Made by a program: the position numbers and the translations under genes. From assembly GCA_020637755.1 (NCBI GenBank), contig JACKJW010000002.1:62001-126000 (forward strand): a stretch of 64,000 nt of DNA, in the 5' to 3' direction. The notes below the pieces were generated by a model that did not search any database, was not told the origin of the DNA, and worked only from the letters and a program-made list of their open reading frames with translations. Origin of the DNA: Brucellaceae bacterium. Its GTDB lineage: Bacteria; Pseudomonadota; Alphaproteobacteria; Rhizobiales; Rhizobiaceae. Each line of letters starts with the position of its first letter. Within the stretch, counting starts at the first letter, position 1. This document shows positions 53,940 through 63,334 of the stretch, piece by piece.

Positions 53940-54320
53940 ATGAAGAAGACCCTTGTTGCTTGCGCCGCACTTGCGGCGTCCCTTCACGTGACGCCGGCAG
54001 GCGCCATGAGCCTTTCCTTCTCCTGGGGGCCGACGAAGAAATGTTTCGACAGCAAGTCGCCGCCCATGACGCTTGGTGGTGTGCCCGATGGCACCGTCAA
54101 GCTGCGTTTCCGCATGATCGACCAGAACGCGCCGTCCTATCCCCACGGCGGCGGCACCGTGAAGTGGTCCGGCGGGTCGAAGGGATCGCTGCCCTACGGT
54201 TCGTTCAGCTATAAGGGGCCGTGCCCGCCAAACCCGCATACTTACCAGTTCACGGTCGATGCCCTGGACAAATCCGGCAAGAAGCTGGCCACGGCGAAGG
54301 CGCAAAAGCGCTTTCCCTGA
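53940..54320 (+). CDS. Small exported PEBP-like protein
   Basis: 126 residues with a signal peptide (MKKTLVACAALAASLHVTPAGA). It keeps the late phosphatidylethanolamine-binding-protein signature GPCPPNPHTYQFTVDALDK, and an altered DPDAP-like segment (DQNAPSYPHGGG). It is shorter than usual YbhB/YbcL proteins (150-185 residues), missing mainly the C-terminal part. SD GGGAGGAC is well placed. The ligand is unknown. Could be a specialised or reduced family member. It sits alone between popZ and valS. Confidence 0.78.
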   Translation: MKKTLVACAALAASLHVTPAGAMSLSFSWGPTKKCFDSKSPPMTLGGVPDGTVKLRFRMIDQNAPSYPHGGGTVKWSGGSKGSLPYGSFSYKGPCPPNPHTYQFTVDALDKSGKKLATAKAQKRFP

Positions 54321-54426
54321 CGGCCGGTCTCTTCGGGCACCTGCCGGAGCGCCGCCGCGGTTGACTTGCCTGCATCGTTCGGATTTACCAACCCTCTGAC
54401 ACATCCCCGGTGAGCGGACGACATCC

Positions 54427-57270
54427 ATGCTTGAGAAGACCTATGATGCCGCGGGCATCGAACCGAAGATTGCGAAGCGCTGGGACGAGGCGGATGCCTT
54501 TGCCGCCGGTGCAGGTGCAAAGCCCGGCGCGGAGAGCTTCTGCATCGTCATTCCGCCGCCCAATGTCACCGGTTCGCTGCATATGGGCCATGCGCTCAAC
54601 AACACGCTGCAGGATATTCTTGTGCGCTTTGAGCGCATGCGCGGCAAGGATGTGCTCTGGCAGCCGGGCATGGACCATGCCGGCATTGCCACCCAGATGG
54701 TGGTGGAGCGTCAGCTCGCCGAACGCAAGGAGCCGCATCGCCGCGAGATGGGACGCGAGGCATTCGTGGACCGGATCTGGCAGTGGAAGGACGAATCCGG
54801 TGGCATGATCTTCAACCAGTTGAAGCGCCTCGGCGCCTCCTGCGACTGGTCGCGTGAACGCTTCACCATGGATGACGGCTTGTCGAAGGCCGTTCTGGAA
54901 GTCTTTGTCACGCTCTACAATGAGGGCTTGATCTACAAGGACAAGCGCCTTGTGAACTGGGATCCCAAGCTGCTCACCGCCATTTCCGACCTTGAGGTTG
55001 AGCAGGTCGAAGTCAAGGGCAATCTCTGGCATTTCCGCTATCCTCTGGAAGGCGGGCTGACCTACGAGCACCCCTACAACGTGGACGCGGAAGGCAACCA
55101 CATCGCCTGGAAACCGTCCGATGGCGAACCGGCCGGCTACGAGACGCGCGACTATCTCGTCGTCGCCACCACCCGCCCCGAGACCATGCTCGGCGACACG
55201 GGCGTGGCCGTGCATCCCGATGACCCGCGCTACAAGGGCCTGATCGGCAAGCATGTCATCCTGCCGCTGGTCGGCCGCCGCATTCCGATCGTGGCCGACT
55301 CCTATCCGGACCCGGAGGCCGGCACGGGCGCGGTCAAGATGACGCCCGCCCACGATTTCAACGACTTTGAGGTCGGCAAGCGGCAGCACCTGCCTGCCAT
55401 CAACATCATGACGGTCGATGGCCACATCACGCTGAAGGACAATGACGATTTCCTCGAAGGCCTGAAGCAGGAAGGCAAACTCTACGAGGTGCTCGAAGAG
55501 ATCGACGGCATGGAGCGCTTTGCTGCCCGCAAGGCCATCGTCGAAAAGATGGAGGAACTCGGCCTGCTGGCGCTGATCGAGCCGCACACACACATGGTGC
55601 CCCATGGCGACCGCGGCGGCGTGCCGATCGAGCCATTCCTGACCGACCAGTGGTATGTCAACGCGGCTGAACTGGCCAAGCCCGCCATCGCTTCGGTTCG
55701 CGAGGGCCGCACGAATTTCGTGCCGAAGAACTGGGAGAAGACCTATTTCGACTGGATGGAGAACATCCAGCCCTGGTGCATTTCGCGCCAGCTCTGGTGG
55801 GGTCACCAGATCCCGGCCTGGTACGGTCCCGATGGCCGCGTCTTTGTCGCCAAGGACGAGGAGGAGGCGCTCGAAGCCGCCATCCAGCACTACATCTCCC
55901 ATGAGGGTCCGTGGAAGGCCTGGGTCGAGGACAAGCTGGAGAACTTCCAGCCCGGCGAGATCCTCGAACGCGACGAGGATGTGCTGGACACATGGTTCTC
56001 CTCGGCGCTGTGGCCGTTCTCCACGCTCGGCTGGCCAGACGCCACGCCGGAACTGAAAAAATACTACCAGACCGACGTGCTGGTGACCGGCTTTGACATC
56101 ATCTTCTTCTGGGTCGCCCGCATGATGATGATGGGCCTGCACTTCATGGACGATGAGCCGTTCCACACGGTCTATGTCCATGCGCTGGTGCGCGACAAGC
56201 ACGGCGCGAAAATGTCGAAGTCGAAGGGCAACGTCATCGATCCGCTGGAACTGATCGACGAATACGGCGCTGATGCGCTGCGCTTCACGCTGGCCATCAT
56301 GGCCGCGCAGGGCCGCGACGTGAAGCTCGATCCGGCGCGCATTGCCGGCTACCGCAACTTCGGCACAAAACTTTGGAACGCCACGCGCTTTGCCGAAATG
56401 AATGGCGTGACGCGCGATCCAGCCTTCGTGCCGGAAGTGGCCGAGCTGGAAATCAACTGCTGGATCCTCTCGGAACTGACGCGCACCTCCGCCGCCGTCA
56501 CCGAGGCGCTGGAAACCTACCGCTTCAACGAGGCGGCCGGTGCCGCCTACCGCTTTGTCTGGAACCAGGTCTGCGACTGGTATCTGGAACTGTTGAAGCC
56601 GGTCTTCAGCGGTGAGGACGAGGTGGCCAAGGCCGAGGCGCGTGCTTGCGCGGCCTATGTGCTGGAGGAGACCTACAAGCTGCTCCATCCCTTCATGCCC
56701 TTCATGACGGAGGAGCTCTGGGACATGACCGCCGCGCGCGGCGGCCTGCTGTGCCATGCCGCCTGGCCGTCGCCGAAATTCGAGGACGCAGACGCCGCCG
56801 CCGACATCAACTGGCTGATCGACCTCGTGACAGCCATCCGTTCGGTGCGCGCCGAAATGAACGTTCCGGCTGGCGCCATGGCGCCGCTTGTGGTCACCGG
56901 CGCAAGCGAAAAAACCCTTGAGCGCCTCGCCCGCCATGACGCGGCGATCAAGCGGTTGGCCCGCATCGATGCAATCACGGTCGCGTCCGAAGCCCCGAAG
57001 GGGTCAGCGCAGATCGTTGTGGGCGAAGCCACGGTCTGCCTGCCGCTCGGCGACCTGATCGACATCCGGGCCGAGGCTGCCCGGCTGGAGAAGGCCCACG
57101 CCAAGGCCGCCGGTGAGGTGCACAAGATCGCCTCGAAACTCGGCAACGAGAAATTCGTGGCCAATGCCAAGCCGGAAGTGGTGGACGCCGAGCGCGAGAA
57201 ACTCGCCGAGGCAGAGGAAGCAGCAGGCAAGCTTCTGCTGGCTCTGGAGCGGGTGCGCGCCGCGGGTTGA
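54427..57270 (+). CDS. valS: Valyl-tRNA synthetase
   Basis: Class I synthetase charging tRNA-Val, 947 residues. HIGH as GSLHMGHAL, KMSKS as AKMSKSKGNVIDP, the CP1 editing domain with TTRPETMLGDTGVAVHP, and a C-terminal coiled coil (RAEAARLEKAHAKAAGEVHKI). All regions expected of ValRS are present without shift. The start MLEKTYDAAGIEPK agrees with homologues. Confidence 0.98.
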   Translation: MLEKTYDAAGIEPKIAKRWDEADAFAAGAGAKPGAESFCIVIPPPNVTGSLHMGHALNNTLQDILVRFERMRGKDVLWQPGMDHAGIATQMVVERQLAERKEPHRREMGREAFVDRIWQWKDESGGMIFNQLKRLGASCDWSRERFTMDDGLSKAVLEVFVTLYNEGLIYKDKRLVNWDPKLLTAISDLEVEQVEVKGNLWHFRYPLEGGLTYEHPYNVDAEGNHIAWKPSDGEPAGYETRDYLVVATTRPETMLGDTGVAVHPDDPRYKGLIGKHVILPLVGRRIPIVADSYPDPEAGTGAVKMTPAHDFNDFEVGKRQHLPAINIMTVDGHITLKDNDDFLEGLKQEGKLYEVLEEIDGMERFAARKAIVEKMEELGLLALIEPHTHMVPHGDRGGVPIEPFLTDQWYVNAAELAKPAIASVREGRTNFVPKNWEKTYFDWMENIQPWCISRQLWWGHQIPAWYGPDGRVFVAKDEEEALEAAIQHYISHEGPWKAWVEDKLENFQPGEILERDEDVLDTWFSSALWPFSTLGWPDATPELKKYYQTDVLVTGFDIIFFWVARMMMMGLHFMDDEPFHTVYVHALVRDKHGAKMSKSKGNVIDPLELIDEYGADALRFTLAIMAAQGRDVKLDPARIAGYRNFGTKLWNATRFAEMNGVTRDPAFVPEVAELEINCWILSELTRTSAAVTEALETYRFNEAAGAAYRFVWNQVCDWYLELLKPVFSGEDEVAKAEARACAAYVLEETYKLLHPFMPFMTEELWDMTAARGGLLCHAAWPSPKFEDADAAADINWLIDLVTAIRSVRAEMNVPAGAMAPLVVTGASEKTLERLARHDAAIKRLARIDAITVASEAPKGSAQIVVGEATVCLPLGDLIDIRAEAARLEKAHAKAAGEVHKIASKLGNEKFVANAKPEVVDAEREKLAEAEEAAGKLLLALERVRAAG

Positions 57271-57294
57271 GCATCGCGGCACCGCAAACAGGCA

Positions 57295-57322
57295 GGGCCC
57301 GGTTCCGCCTGGAACCGGGCCC
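57295..57322. other. 12-bp hairpin between valS and ppk2
   Basis: Perfect stem starting GGGCCCGGTTCC with loop GCCT. Only TTGTC follows on the plus side, so termination would be weak. It lies between convergent genes. Confidence 0.6.
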
Positions 57323-57343
57323 TTGTCATGCGTCATGCGGGCG

Positions 57344-58420
57344 TCATTCGGCGCTGGTGGACGCCCCATTGCCGGACCCGTTGCCCTTGCGCAGGTCGGG
57401 ATGCAGCGTCTTGCCGAGAATATGCTCATCCTGCCCGATGACATGATGCGTGGAGCCGACGATCAGCGGATCGGGCGCATGCACCACATGCTTGTTCTTG
57501 TTGGGGTAGGGCAGCGAATAGAGGAAGTGACGCATGCAATTGAGCCGCGCGCGCTTCTTGTCGTTGGACTTGATGATCGTCCAGGGCGCGTCCGCCGTGT
57601 CGGTGTAGAAGAACATGGCCTCCTTGGCCTCGGTGTAATCGTCCCACTTGTCGAGCGAGGCCTTGTCCACAGGCGACAGCTTCCACTGCTTCAGCGGATC
57701 ATGCTCGCGTGACTTGAAGCGGGCCAACTGTTCCTCCTGGGTCACGGAGAACCAGTATTTGTAGAGCTTGATCCCGGAGCGCGCGAGCATCTTCTCGACC
57801 TCCGGCGCTTCCCGCATGAACTCCAGATATTCATGCGGCTTGCAGAAGCCCATGACGCGTTCCACACCGGCGCGGTTGTACCAGGAACGGTCGAACAGCA
57901 CCATTTCGCCGGCCGCCGGAAGATGGGCGATGTAGCGCTGGAAGAACCATTGCGTGCGCTCGCGCTCGGTGGGCTTGGAGAGCGCGACGACGGTGGCGGC
58001 GCGCGGGTTCATGTGCTCCATGAAACGCTTGATCGTGCCGCCCTTGCCGGCTGCGTCACGGCCCTCGAACAGCATCACCACCTTCTGGCCCGTTTCCTCG
58101 ATCCAGCGCTGCGCTTTCAGCAGTTCCACCTGCAACAGCGCCTTTTCCTTCTCATAGGCATTGCGGCGCATCTTGGTCTTGTAGGGATAGACACCTTGCT
58201 CGAAAATCTTGGCGATGGCGCCGGGGTCGTTGCGCATGTCGGCTGCGCTGGGCATGGCGGCCACCTTGCCTCCGCCTGTTGCAGCCGTCGCCGAAGGCTC
58301 CTGTGCCGGCTCCGGCGCCGCCTGCGCGTCAGCCGGGATGGATGCTGCCGGATCGGCGGGCGTACCGGCCACCGCGGCCGTCGATTGGGTGGTACCGGAA
58401 GGCGAGGGGGTGCTTGTCAT
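57344..58420 (-). CDS. ppk2: Polyphosphate kinase 2
   Basis: Uses polyphosphate to phosphorylate nucleoside diphosphates (or the reverse). 358 residues: an Ala/Pro/Glu-rich, probably disordered N-terminal 60 residues, then the PPK2 core. Walker A FEGRDAAGKGG, the lid region TERERTQWFFQRYIAHLPAAGE and Walker B FDRSWYNRAGVE are intact, followed by YKYWFSVTQEEQL. The single-domain length fits class I. It is divergent from the TerC gene. Confidence 0.94.
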   Translation of the reverse strand: MTSTPSPSGTTQSTAAVAGTPADPAASIPADAQAAPEPAQEPSATAATGGGKVAAMPSAADMRNDPGAIAKIFEQGVYPYKTKMRRNAYEKEKALLQVELLKAQRWIEETGQKVVMLFEGRDAAGKGGTIKRFMEHMNPRAATVVALSKPTERERTQWFFQRYIAHLPAAGEMVLFDRSWYNRAGVERVMGFCKPHEYLEFMREAPEVEKMLARSGIKLYKYWFSVTQEEQLARFKSREHDPLKQWKLSPVDKASLDKWDDYTEAKEAMFFYTDTADAPWTIIKSNDKKRARLNCMRHFLYSLPYPNKNKHVVHAPDPLIVGSTHHVIGQDEHILGKTLHPDLRKGNGSGNGASTSAE

Positions 58421-58626
58421 CGGCGATCTCCTGTTGGCAAGCGGCCATGGTGAACCTTCCGCCGCCCGCCGCCTTGATGCGTGTCAAAAAGCCGTGCCGC
58501 ACCGGACCGGGGGGTTGCATTCCCGCCGGCACGCCTACACATATGCGCCGTGCCCCGATCCTGCCACAACTCTGTCGCGACCGCGTGACAGCGGGCCTGT
58601 GGCAGATGCAGAGAGGGAGTTGAACC

Positions 58627-59598
58627 GTGGACATGCATGATTGGCTCTGGCCGGGCTTCCTGACGTTTGTGGCCCTGATCCTTGCCTTTGATCTGTTCGT
58701 GGTTCACCGCAGGGCCGAGGTCATGTCCACCCGCAACGCGCTCATCACGCTCGCGGGCTATTTCGCCCTTGCCATGCTGTTCGCGGCGGGCATCCTTGTG
58801 CTTGGCGGTCATGAACGGGCCGCAGAATTCCTGACCGGCTATCTGGTCGAACAGGCCCTGTCGCTCGACAACATCTTCATCATTGCGCTCATCTTCTCGC
58901 ATTTTGCCGTCCCGCCGGAAGCCCAGCACCGTGTCCTGTTCTATGGCATCATCGGAGCGATCGTGCTCCGCCTGTCGCTCATCGTGCCGGGCGTGCATCT
59001 GGTGGAGCAGTTCGCGTTCATCGGCTGGGCACTGGGCGCCGTGCTGATCTGGTCCGGCATCAAGATGCTGCGCCATGACAGCGATACGGTCGATCCCGGC
59101 GACAGCCGGGTGGTGCGCTGGCTGATGAAGACGGGACGCTGTACGCAGGGCTATCGCGGCAACCGATTCCTGGTGAAGGAAAACGGCCTGTGGTGGATGA
59201 CGCCGCTCTTCGTGGTGCTGGCCACCGTCGAGGTGACCGATCTGGTCTTCGCGGTGGATTCCATTCCCGCCGTGCTGGCCATTTCCGACAGCCCCTTCAT
59301 CGTCTTCTCGTCCAATGTCTTTGCCATCCTCGGCCTGCGCGTCATGTTCTTCGTGCTGGCGGGGATGATGCGCGACTTCGAGTATCTCCAGACCGGCCTG
59401 TCCTTGGTGCTGGTCTTCGTTGGCTCCAAGATGCTGGCGGCCGCCTGGATCGACATCCCCTCGACCCTGGCCCTGGGCGTCACGGCGCTCCTGATCGGCG
59501 GCTCGGTCGTGGCCTCGATGGTGTCCAAGGCCGAAAATCCCAGGCCGGAATCCAAGCCGGTGCCCACTGCCGAAGCGGGAGCCGATAACCGGGCTTGA
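58627..59598 (+). CDS. TerC-family membrane protein (Alx-like)
   Basis: 323 residues with about nine membrane segments. TerC signatures VEQALSLDNIFIIAL and ATVEVTDLVFAVDSIPA, with acidic residues in both. E. coli Alx, of this form, exports Mn2+; that activity is inferred here. The GTG at 58627 has AGGGAG seven bases upstream. I looked for a yybP-ykoY riboswitch in the 206-base leader and did not see one. Confidence 0.88.
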   Translation: MDMHDWLWPGFLTFVALILAFDLFVVHRRAEVMSTRNALITLAGYFALAMLFAAGILVLGGHERAAEFLTGYLVEQALSLDNIFIIALIFSHFAVPPEAQHRVLFYGIIGAIVLRLSLIVPGVHLVEQFAFIGWALGAVLIWSGIKMLRHDSDTVDPGDSRVVRWLMKTGRCTQGYRGNRFLVKENGLWWMTPLFVVLATVEVTDLVFAVDSIPAVLAISDSPFIVFSSNVFAILGLRVMFFVLAGMMRDFEYLQTGLSLVLVFVGSKMLAAAWIDIPSTLALGVTALLIGGSVVASMVSKAENPRPESKPVPTAEAGADNRA

Positions 59599-59770
59599 GC
59601 TGCCAAAAGGCTCGTTTTTGCCGTCGTGCGAGGGTCTCGCGCCAAATTGTTGCCGATCAGCAACAGTTTCTCAACTTGCTCCGTGGCAGGGTCTGCAGCC
59701 GGCGGGTTGCCCAAGTCCCGCCACAAAACAGGCGCACCCCGATTGCATACGAAAAAGGGCAGACAGCCTG

Positions 59771-59789
59771 CCGTCCGCTGAACGGACGG
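59771..59789 (+). other. Hairpin upstream of exoR
   Basis: CCGTCCG, loop CTGAA, CGGACGG, 32 bases before the exoR GTG. No T-tract. It lies in the 223-base leader between terC and exoR. Confidence 0.5.
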
Positions 59790-59821
59790 AGCATTGACAT
59801 GCAGGGCAGACGAGCAAGATT

Positions 59822-60622
59822 GTGACGACGAGCGTGACTTCAAACTGGTTCAGGTGCCTCTCCGCGGGAGTGCTTTTTGCAGCATGTCTGCAGATTGTGC
59901 CTGCGGCCGCCTTCGATTCCAGTCAGCTCAAGTCCGGTTCCGATCCGTGGTCGGTCTTCCGTTTCGGTTTCGATGCCTACCGGTCCGGCGACAAGAAGGA
60001 GGCGGTCGAAGCCTACCGCTATGCCGCCGAGAAGGGCCACGCCGGTGCCCAGTGGAAGCTGGCCCGCATGTATGCCGACGGCGACGGCGTGAGCCGCGAC
60101 GACTACCAGGCCTACAAGATTTTCCAGCAGATCGTCAGCAGTGGCGCCCAGCCGGGCAGCCCGGACGAAAGCTATGTCTCCGACGCGCTGGTCTCGATGG
60201 CCGGTTATATCCGCACCGGCATTCCGCGCTCGCCCGTCGCGCCGGATGCCTCCGTGGCGCGCGAACTCTATTTCCAGGCCGCTTCCATGTTCGGCAACTC
60301 GGAGGCCCAGTACCAGATGGGCCGCATGCTGCTGGAAGGTGAGGGCGGCAAGCCCAATCTGAAAAACGCTGCCCGCTGGCTGCGCCTCTCGGCCAAGAAG
60401 GGCAACTACAAGGCCCAGGCAACGCTGGGCGACCTGCTGTTCCAGAAGGGCAAGACCGTTCGCGGCCTGGCCATGATGACGGCCGCGCTGGAAGTGGCAA
60501 AACCCGCCGACCGGGGCTGGATCCAGGCCATGCAGGAGCAGGCCTTCGGCCTCGCCGGCGAGAGCGACCGCCGCACCGCCATCGCGCTGGCGGATTCGAT
60601 CCTCAAGAACGGGCTCGACTGA
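59822..60622 (+). CDS. exoR: Exopolysaccharide regulator ExoR
   Basis: 266 residues, close to the 268 of Sinorhizobium ExoR. Signal peptide (LSAGVLFAACLQIVPAAA-FD), then Sel1-like repeats: FGFDAYRSGDKKEAVEAYRYAAEKGHAGA, MYADGDGVSRDDYQAYKIF, and LYFQAASMFGNSEAQYQMGRMLLEGEGG. The near match to ExoR is in AVEAYRYAAEKGH and RGLAMMTAAL. In rhizobia, periplasmic ExoR holds the ChvG/ExoS-ChvI two-component system off until it is cleaved, thereby controlling succinoglycan, motility and acid response. The GTG 59822 has no strong SD; an overlapping short frame ends at TGA 59823-59825. Confidence 0.9.
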   Translation: MTTSVTSNWFRCLSAGVLFAACLQIVPAAAFDSSQLKSGSDPWSVFRFGFDAYRSGDKKEAVEAYRYAAEKGHAGAQWKLARMYADGDGVSRDDYQAYKIFQQIVSSGAQPGSPDESYVSDALVSMAGYIRTGIPRSPVAPDASVARELYFQAASMFGNSEAQYQMGRMLLEGEGGKPNLKNAARWLRLSAKKGNYKAQATLGDLLFQKGKTVRGLAMMTAALEVAKPADRGWIQAMQEQAFGLAGESDRRTAIALADSILKNGLD

Positions 60623-60645
60623 GAGCCACCGGGCAACGCCGGATC

Positions 60646-60897
60646 CTATTTCGGCGATTCGTCCTGCTTGAACCCGGTTGCAATGCCGGACCATCGCGCC
60701 GGTTCGCACATCTCGTCCCTGGTTTCTTGCGGCGTCTGCGCGGCTGCCTGATCCGGTGGCCGGACTTTCAGCTCTTGCCCGGCGGCGCAGGACTGGCCGG
60801 GCGGGCAGGGGACCTTGTCAGCCGCAAGCCCTTCCGCTGCATGGGCCGGGATGGCCGTCAGCAGCAGGATCGCGACACTTGCCGCCCGCCCCATCAT
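60646..60897 (-). CDS. Small exported Cys-containing protein coupled to xthA
   Basis: 83 residues: signal peptide MMGRAASVAILLLTAIPAHAAEG, then a hydrophilic region with three Cys (KVPCPPGQSCAAG, DEMCEPARW). The first ATG overlaps the xthA TGA by one base. A second ATG at 60894 is possible. No family recognised. Length and Cys pattern suggest a disulfide-stabilised periplasmic peptide. Confidence 0.68.
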   Translation of the reverse strand: MMGRAASVAILLLTAIPAHAAEGLAADKVPCPPGQSCAAGQELKVRPPDQAAAQTPQETRDEMCEPARWSGIATGFKQDESPK

Positions 60898-61703
60898 CAG
60901 TCCCCGCGTCCGGCAAAAGCCAGATCAAGATGGATGACGGCAGGGACATGGTCGGACGGCTTTTCCCAGGCGCGCACATGTTTCTCGATGGCTGTGGCGC
61001 GGAGCAGACGTGCCGCTTCGGGCGAGCACATCAGATGGTCGATGCGGATGCCGTTGTTCTTCTGCCAGGCTCCGGCCTGATAGTCCCAGAAGGTGTAGAG
61101 GCCGGCCTCGTCGCTGACCGCCCGGATGGAATCAGTGAAGCCGAGATTTTCCAGCCGCCGGAAGGCGCGGCGGCTTTCCGGCTGGAACAGCGCGTCGCCA
61201 CGCCAGGCATCGGGATTGGCAGCGTCCGCGGGTTCCGGAATGACGTTGTAGTCGCCCGCCAGCACGAAGGGCTCCTCCAGGGCCAGGCGATCCGCCGCGT
61301 GGGCGATCAGGCGTTCCATCCAGCCAAGCTTGTAGGGAAATTTCACCGGATCATCGACCGGATTGCCGTTTGGCAGGTAGAGGCTGGCGACCCGCAGCGC
61401 CCCGCCATCAACAGACCAGACGCCCTCGATGAACCGCGCCTGCTCGTCGCTGCCGTCACCGGGCAGGCCGCGGTTCACTTCGTCGGGTGCGATGCGTGAA
61501 ATGAGCGCAACGCCGTTGAAACCCTTCTGCCCATGCGTCTCGACATGCCATCCGGCCGCCTCGATTTCGAGCCGGGGAAAGGTCTCGTCCAGCGACTTGA
61601 TCTCCTGCAGACAGGCGATATCGGGATCGGATTCCTTCAGCCAAGTCAGAAGGTTGTCGAGACGGGCCTTGATCCCGTTGATGTTCCAGGTCGCGATTTT
61701 CAT
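60897..61703 (-). CDS. xthA: Exodeoxyribonuclease III
   Basis: AP endonuclease and 3'-repair nuclease of base-excision repair, 268 residues. Motifs MKIATWNINGIKARL, CLQEIK (metal Glu), GDYNVIPEPAD, YTFWDYQAGAWQKNNGIRIDHL and SDHVPAVI include the catalytic Asp and His. Start ATG 61703. It is divergent from the NCS2 permease and translationally coupled to a small exported protein. Confidence 0.96.
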   Translation of the reverse strand: MKIATWNINGIKARLDNLLTWLKESDPDIACLQEIKSLDETFPRLEIEAAGWHVETHGQKGFNGVALISRIAPDEVNRGLPGDGSDEQARFIEGVWSVDGGALRVASLYLPNGNPVDDPVKFPYKLGWMERLIAHAADRLALEEPFVLAGDYNVIPEPADAANPDAWRGDALFQPESRRAFRRLENLGFTDSIRAVSDEAGLYTFWDYQAGAWQKNNGIRIDHLMCSPEAARLLRATAIEKHVRAWEKPSDHVPAVIHLDLAFAGRGD

Positions 61704-61832
61704 GAATTCCGGCAGATTGTTTCAAAAATATGCGGGATGGCGCATCCGGTCAGCTTCGGAAAACTTTCGCCGCTGTGGCACGCCTGCGGGACGTTCGGCC
61801 TGCCTAGAGAACACAACAGAGGGGAATTCTCA

Positions 61833-63230
61833 ATGACCGACGCTTCCGCAACCGCGGACATGAAGACCTTGCTGCGTGATCCCGATTACACGCCGCCCGC
61901 CCTGCAGGCCGTGCCGCTCGGCATCCAGCACGTGCTCGCCATGTTCGCATCCAACGTCACACCGGCCATCATCGTTGCCGGTGCCGCCGGTTTCGGTTTT
62001 GGCTCGAACTCGCCGGACTTTCCGAACCTGATCTACATGATCCAGATGTCGATGCTGTTTGCGGGCATTGCCACGCTGTTCCAGACCATCGGCTTTGGTC
62101 CGGTCGGCGCGCGCCTGCCCATCGTGCAGGGCACGTCCTTTGCCTTCCTGCCCGTCATGATCCCGGCCGTTGCCGGTCAGGGCGTGGCCGGGCTCGCAGG
62201 CCTGATGACGGGTGTCTTCATCGGCGGCCTCTTCCATTTCTGCCTGGGCTTTATCATCGGGCGCATCCGCTTCGCGCTGCCGCCGCTGGTGACGGGCCTG
62301 ATCGTGCTGATGATCGGCCTGGCACTGGTGCGTGTCGGTATCCAGTACGCTGCCGGCGGCGTGCCGCTGATCGGCAAGCCCGAATACGGCACCATGGCCT
62401 ATTGGGGTCCGGCGCTTGTCGTCGTCATCGTGACTTTGGCCATCAAGTTCTTCACCAAGGGCTTCATGTCCATTGCCGCCGTGCTGGTCGGCCTGGTCGT
62501 GGGCTATCTCGTGGCGCTGGCGCTCGGCCAGGTCAATTTCGCCAATGTCGGGCGCGCGGCCGCCTTCGCGGTGCCGGTGCCCTTCAAGTGGGGTTTTGAG
62601 TTCAATTCGGCGATTGTGATCGGCATGTGCTTCATGGCCATCGTTTCGGCCATCGAAACCGTCGGTGACACCTCGGGCATCACCAAGGGCGGTGCCGGGC
62701 GTGAGGCGACCGACAAGGAAATCTCCGGTGCCACCTTTGCCGATGGTCTCGGCACCGCTGTCGCAGGCATCTTCGGCGGTTTGCCCAACACCTCGTTTTC
62801 GCAGAATGTCGGCCTGGTCTCCATCACCGGCGTGATGAGCCGTCACGTCGTGACTTACGGCGCGTTCTTTCTGATCCTGTGCGGTTTCATCCCGAAGGTC
62901 GGCGCTATCGTCGCCACCGTTCCCATCCATGTTCTGGGCGGTGGCGTGATCGTCATGTTCGGCATGGTGGCCGCCGCCGGCGTCAACATGCTCTCGGAGG
63001 TCAACTGGAATCGCCGCAACATGGTCATTTTCGCCGTGGCTCTGTCTGTCGGCCTTGGCCTCCAGCTTGAGCCGGGCGCCCTTCAGCACCTGCCAAAGAC
63101 CTTGCAGATCCTGCTGAACTCGGGCCTGCTTCCGGCCGCCGCCATCGCGGTTGCCCTGAACCTGGCACTGCCGGAGGATCTCGACGGCGACCACGAGGAA
63201 GTGGCGCTCGAAGGCCTCAAGGACGCCTGA
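61833..63230 (+). CDS. NCS2-family nucleobase:cation symporter
   Basis: 465 residues with about 12-14 membrane segments. The family motif is QNVGLVSITG, fitting [QEP]-N-x-G-x4-T-[RKG] of the NAT/NCS2 transporters, with upstream ETVGDTSG. The pattern favours the purine (xanthine/urate) branch over uracil, but that is not certain. ATG 61833 has AGAGGGGAA upstream; a longer frame from 61533 overlaps xthA and is rejected. Confidence 0.9.
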   Translation: MTDASATADMKTLLRDPDYTPPALQAVPLGIQHVLAMFASNVTPAIIVAGAAGFGFGSNSPDFPNLIYMIQMSMLFAGIATLFQTIGFGPVGARLPIVQGTSFAFLPVMIPAVAGQGVAGLAGLMTGVFIGGLFHFCLGFIIGRIRFALPPLVTGLIVLMIGLALVRVGIQYAAGGVPLIGKPEYGTMAYWGPALVVVIVTLAIKFFTKGFMSIAAVLVGLVVGYLVALALGQVNFANVGRAAAFAVPVPFKWGFEFNSAIVIGMCFMAIVSAIETVGDTSGITKGGAGREATDKEISGATFADGLGTAVAGIFGGLPNTSFSQNVGLVSITGVMSRHVVTYGAFFLILCGFIPKVGAIVATVPIHVLGGGVIVMFGMVAAAGVNMLSEVNWNRRNMVIFAVALSVGLGLQLEPGALQHLPKTLQILLNSGLLPAAAIAVALNLALPEDLDGDHEEVALEGLKDA

Positions 63231-63282
63231 TCGGGAGGAGGACACCTGATCCGGCGGTGGGGCACCTGCACGGATCCGGGAG

Positions 63283-63316
63283 GAGGCCACGGTGGAAACG
63301 CCGCGGCCTCTTTTTC
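63283..63316. terminator. Intrinsic terminator between convergent genes
   Basis: GAGGCCACGG, loop, CCGCGGCCTC (one A-C mismatch), then TTTTTC. Confidence 0.8.
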
Positions 63317-63334
63317 ATTCCCGACCAAGAGGGT

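Noticed and set aside
54385..56937. 850-codon open frame antisense to valS
   Set aside because: Complete shadow of ValRS; the protein is compositionally odd, rich in His, Arg and Gly.
58421..58626. yybP-ykoY manganese riboswitch before the TerC gene
   Set aside because: The conserved loop sequences are not visible; only a 7-bp stem with a long loop was found.
59595..59825. 76-codon frame from TTG 59595 ending at the exoR start
   Set aside because: Third-position GC is clearly lower than in real genes here and there is no start signal; only its last eight codons were kept as a possible leader.
61830..63290. 486-codon open frame antisense to the NCS2 permease
   Set aside because: His/Asp/Gln-rich translation typical of an antisense membrane gene.
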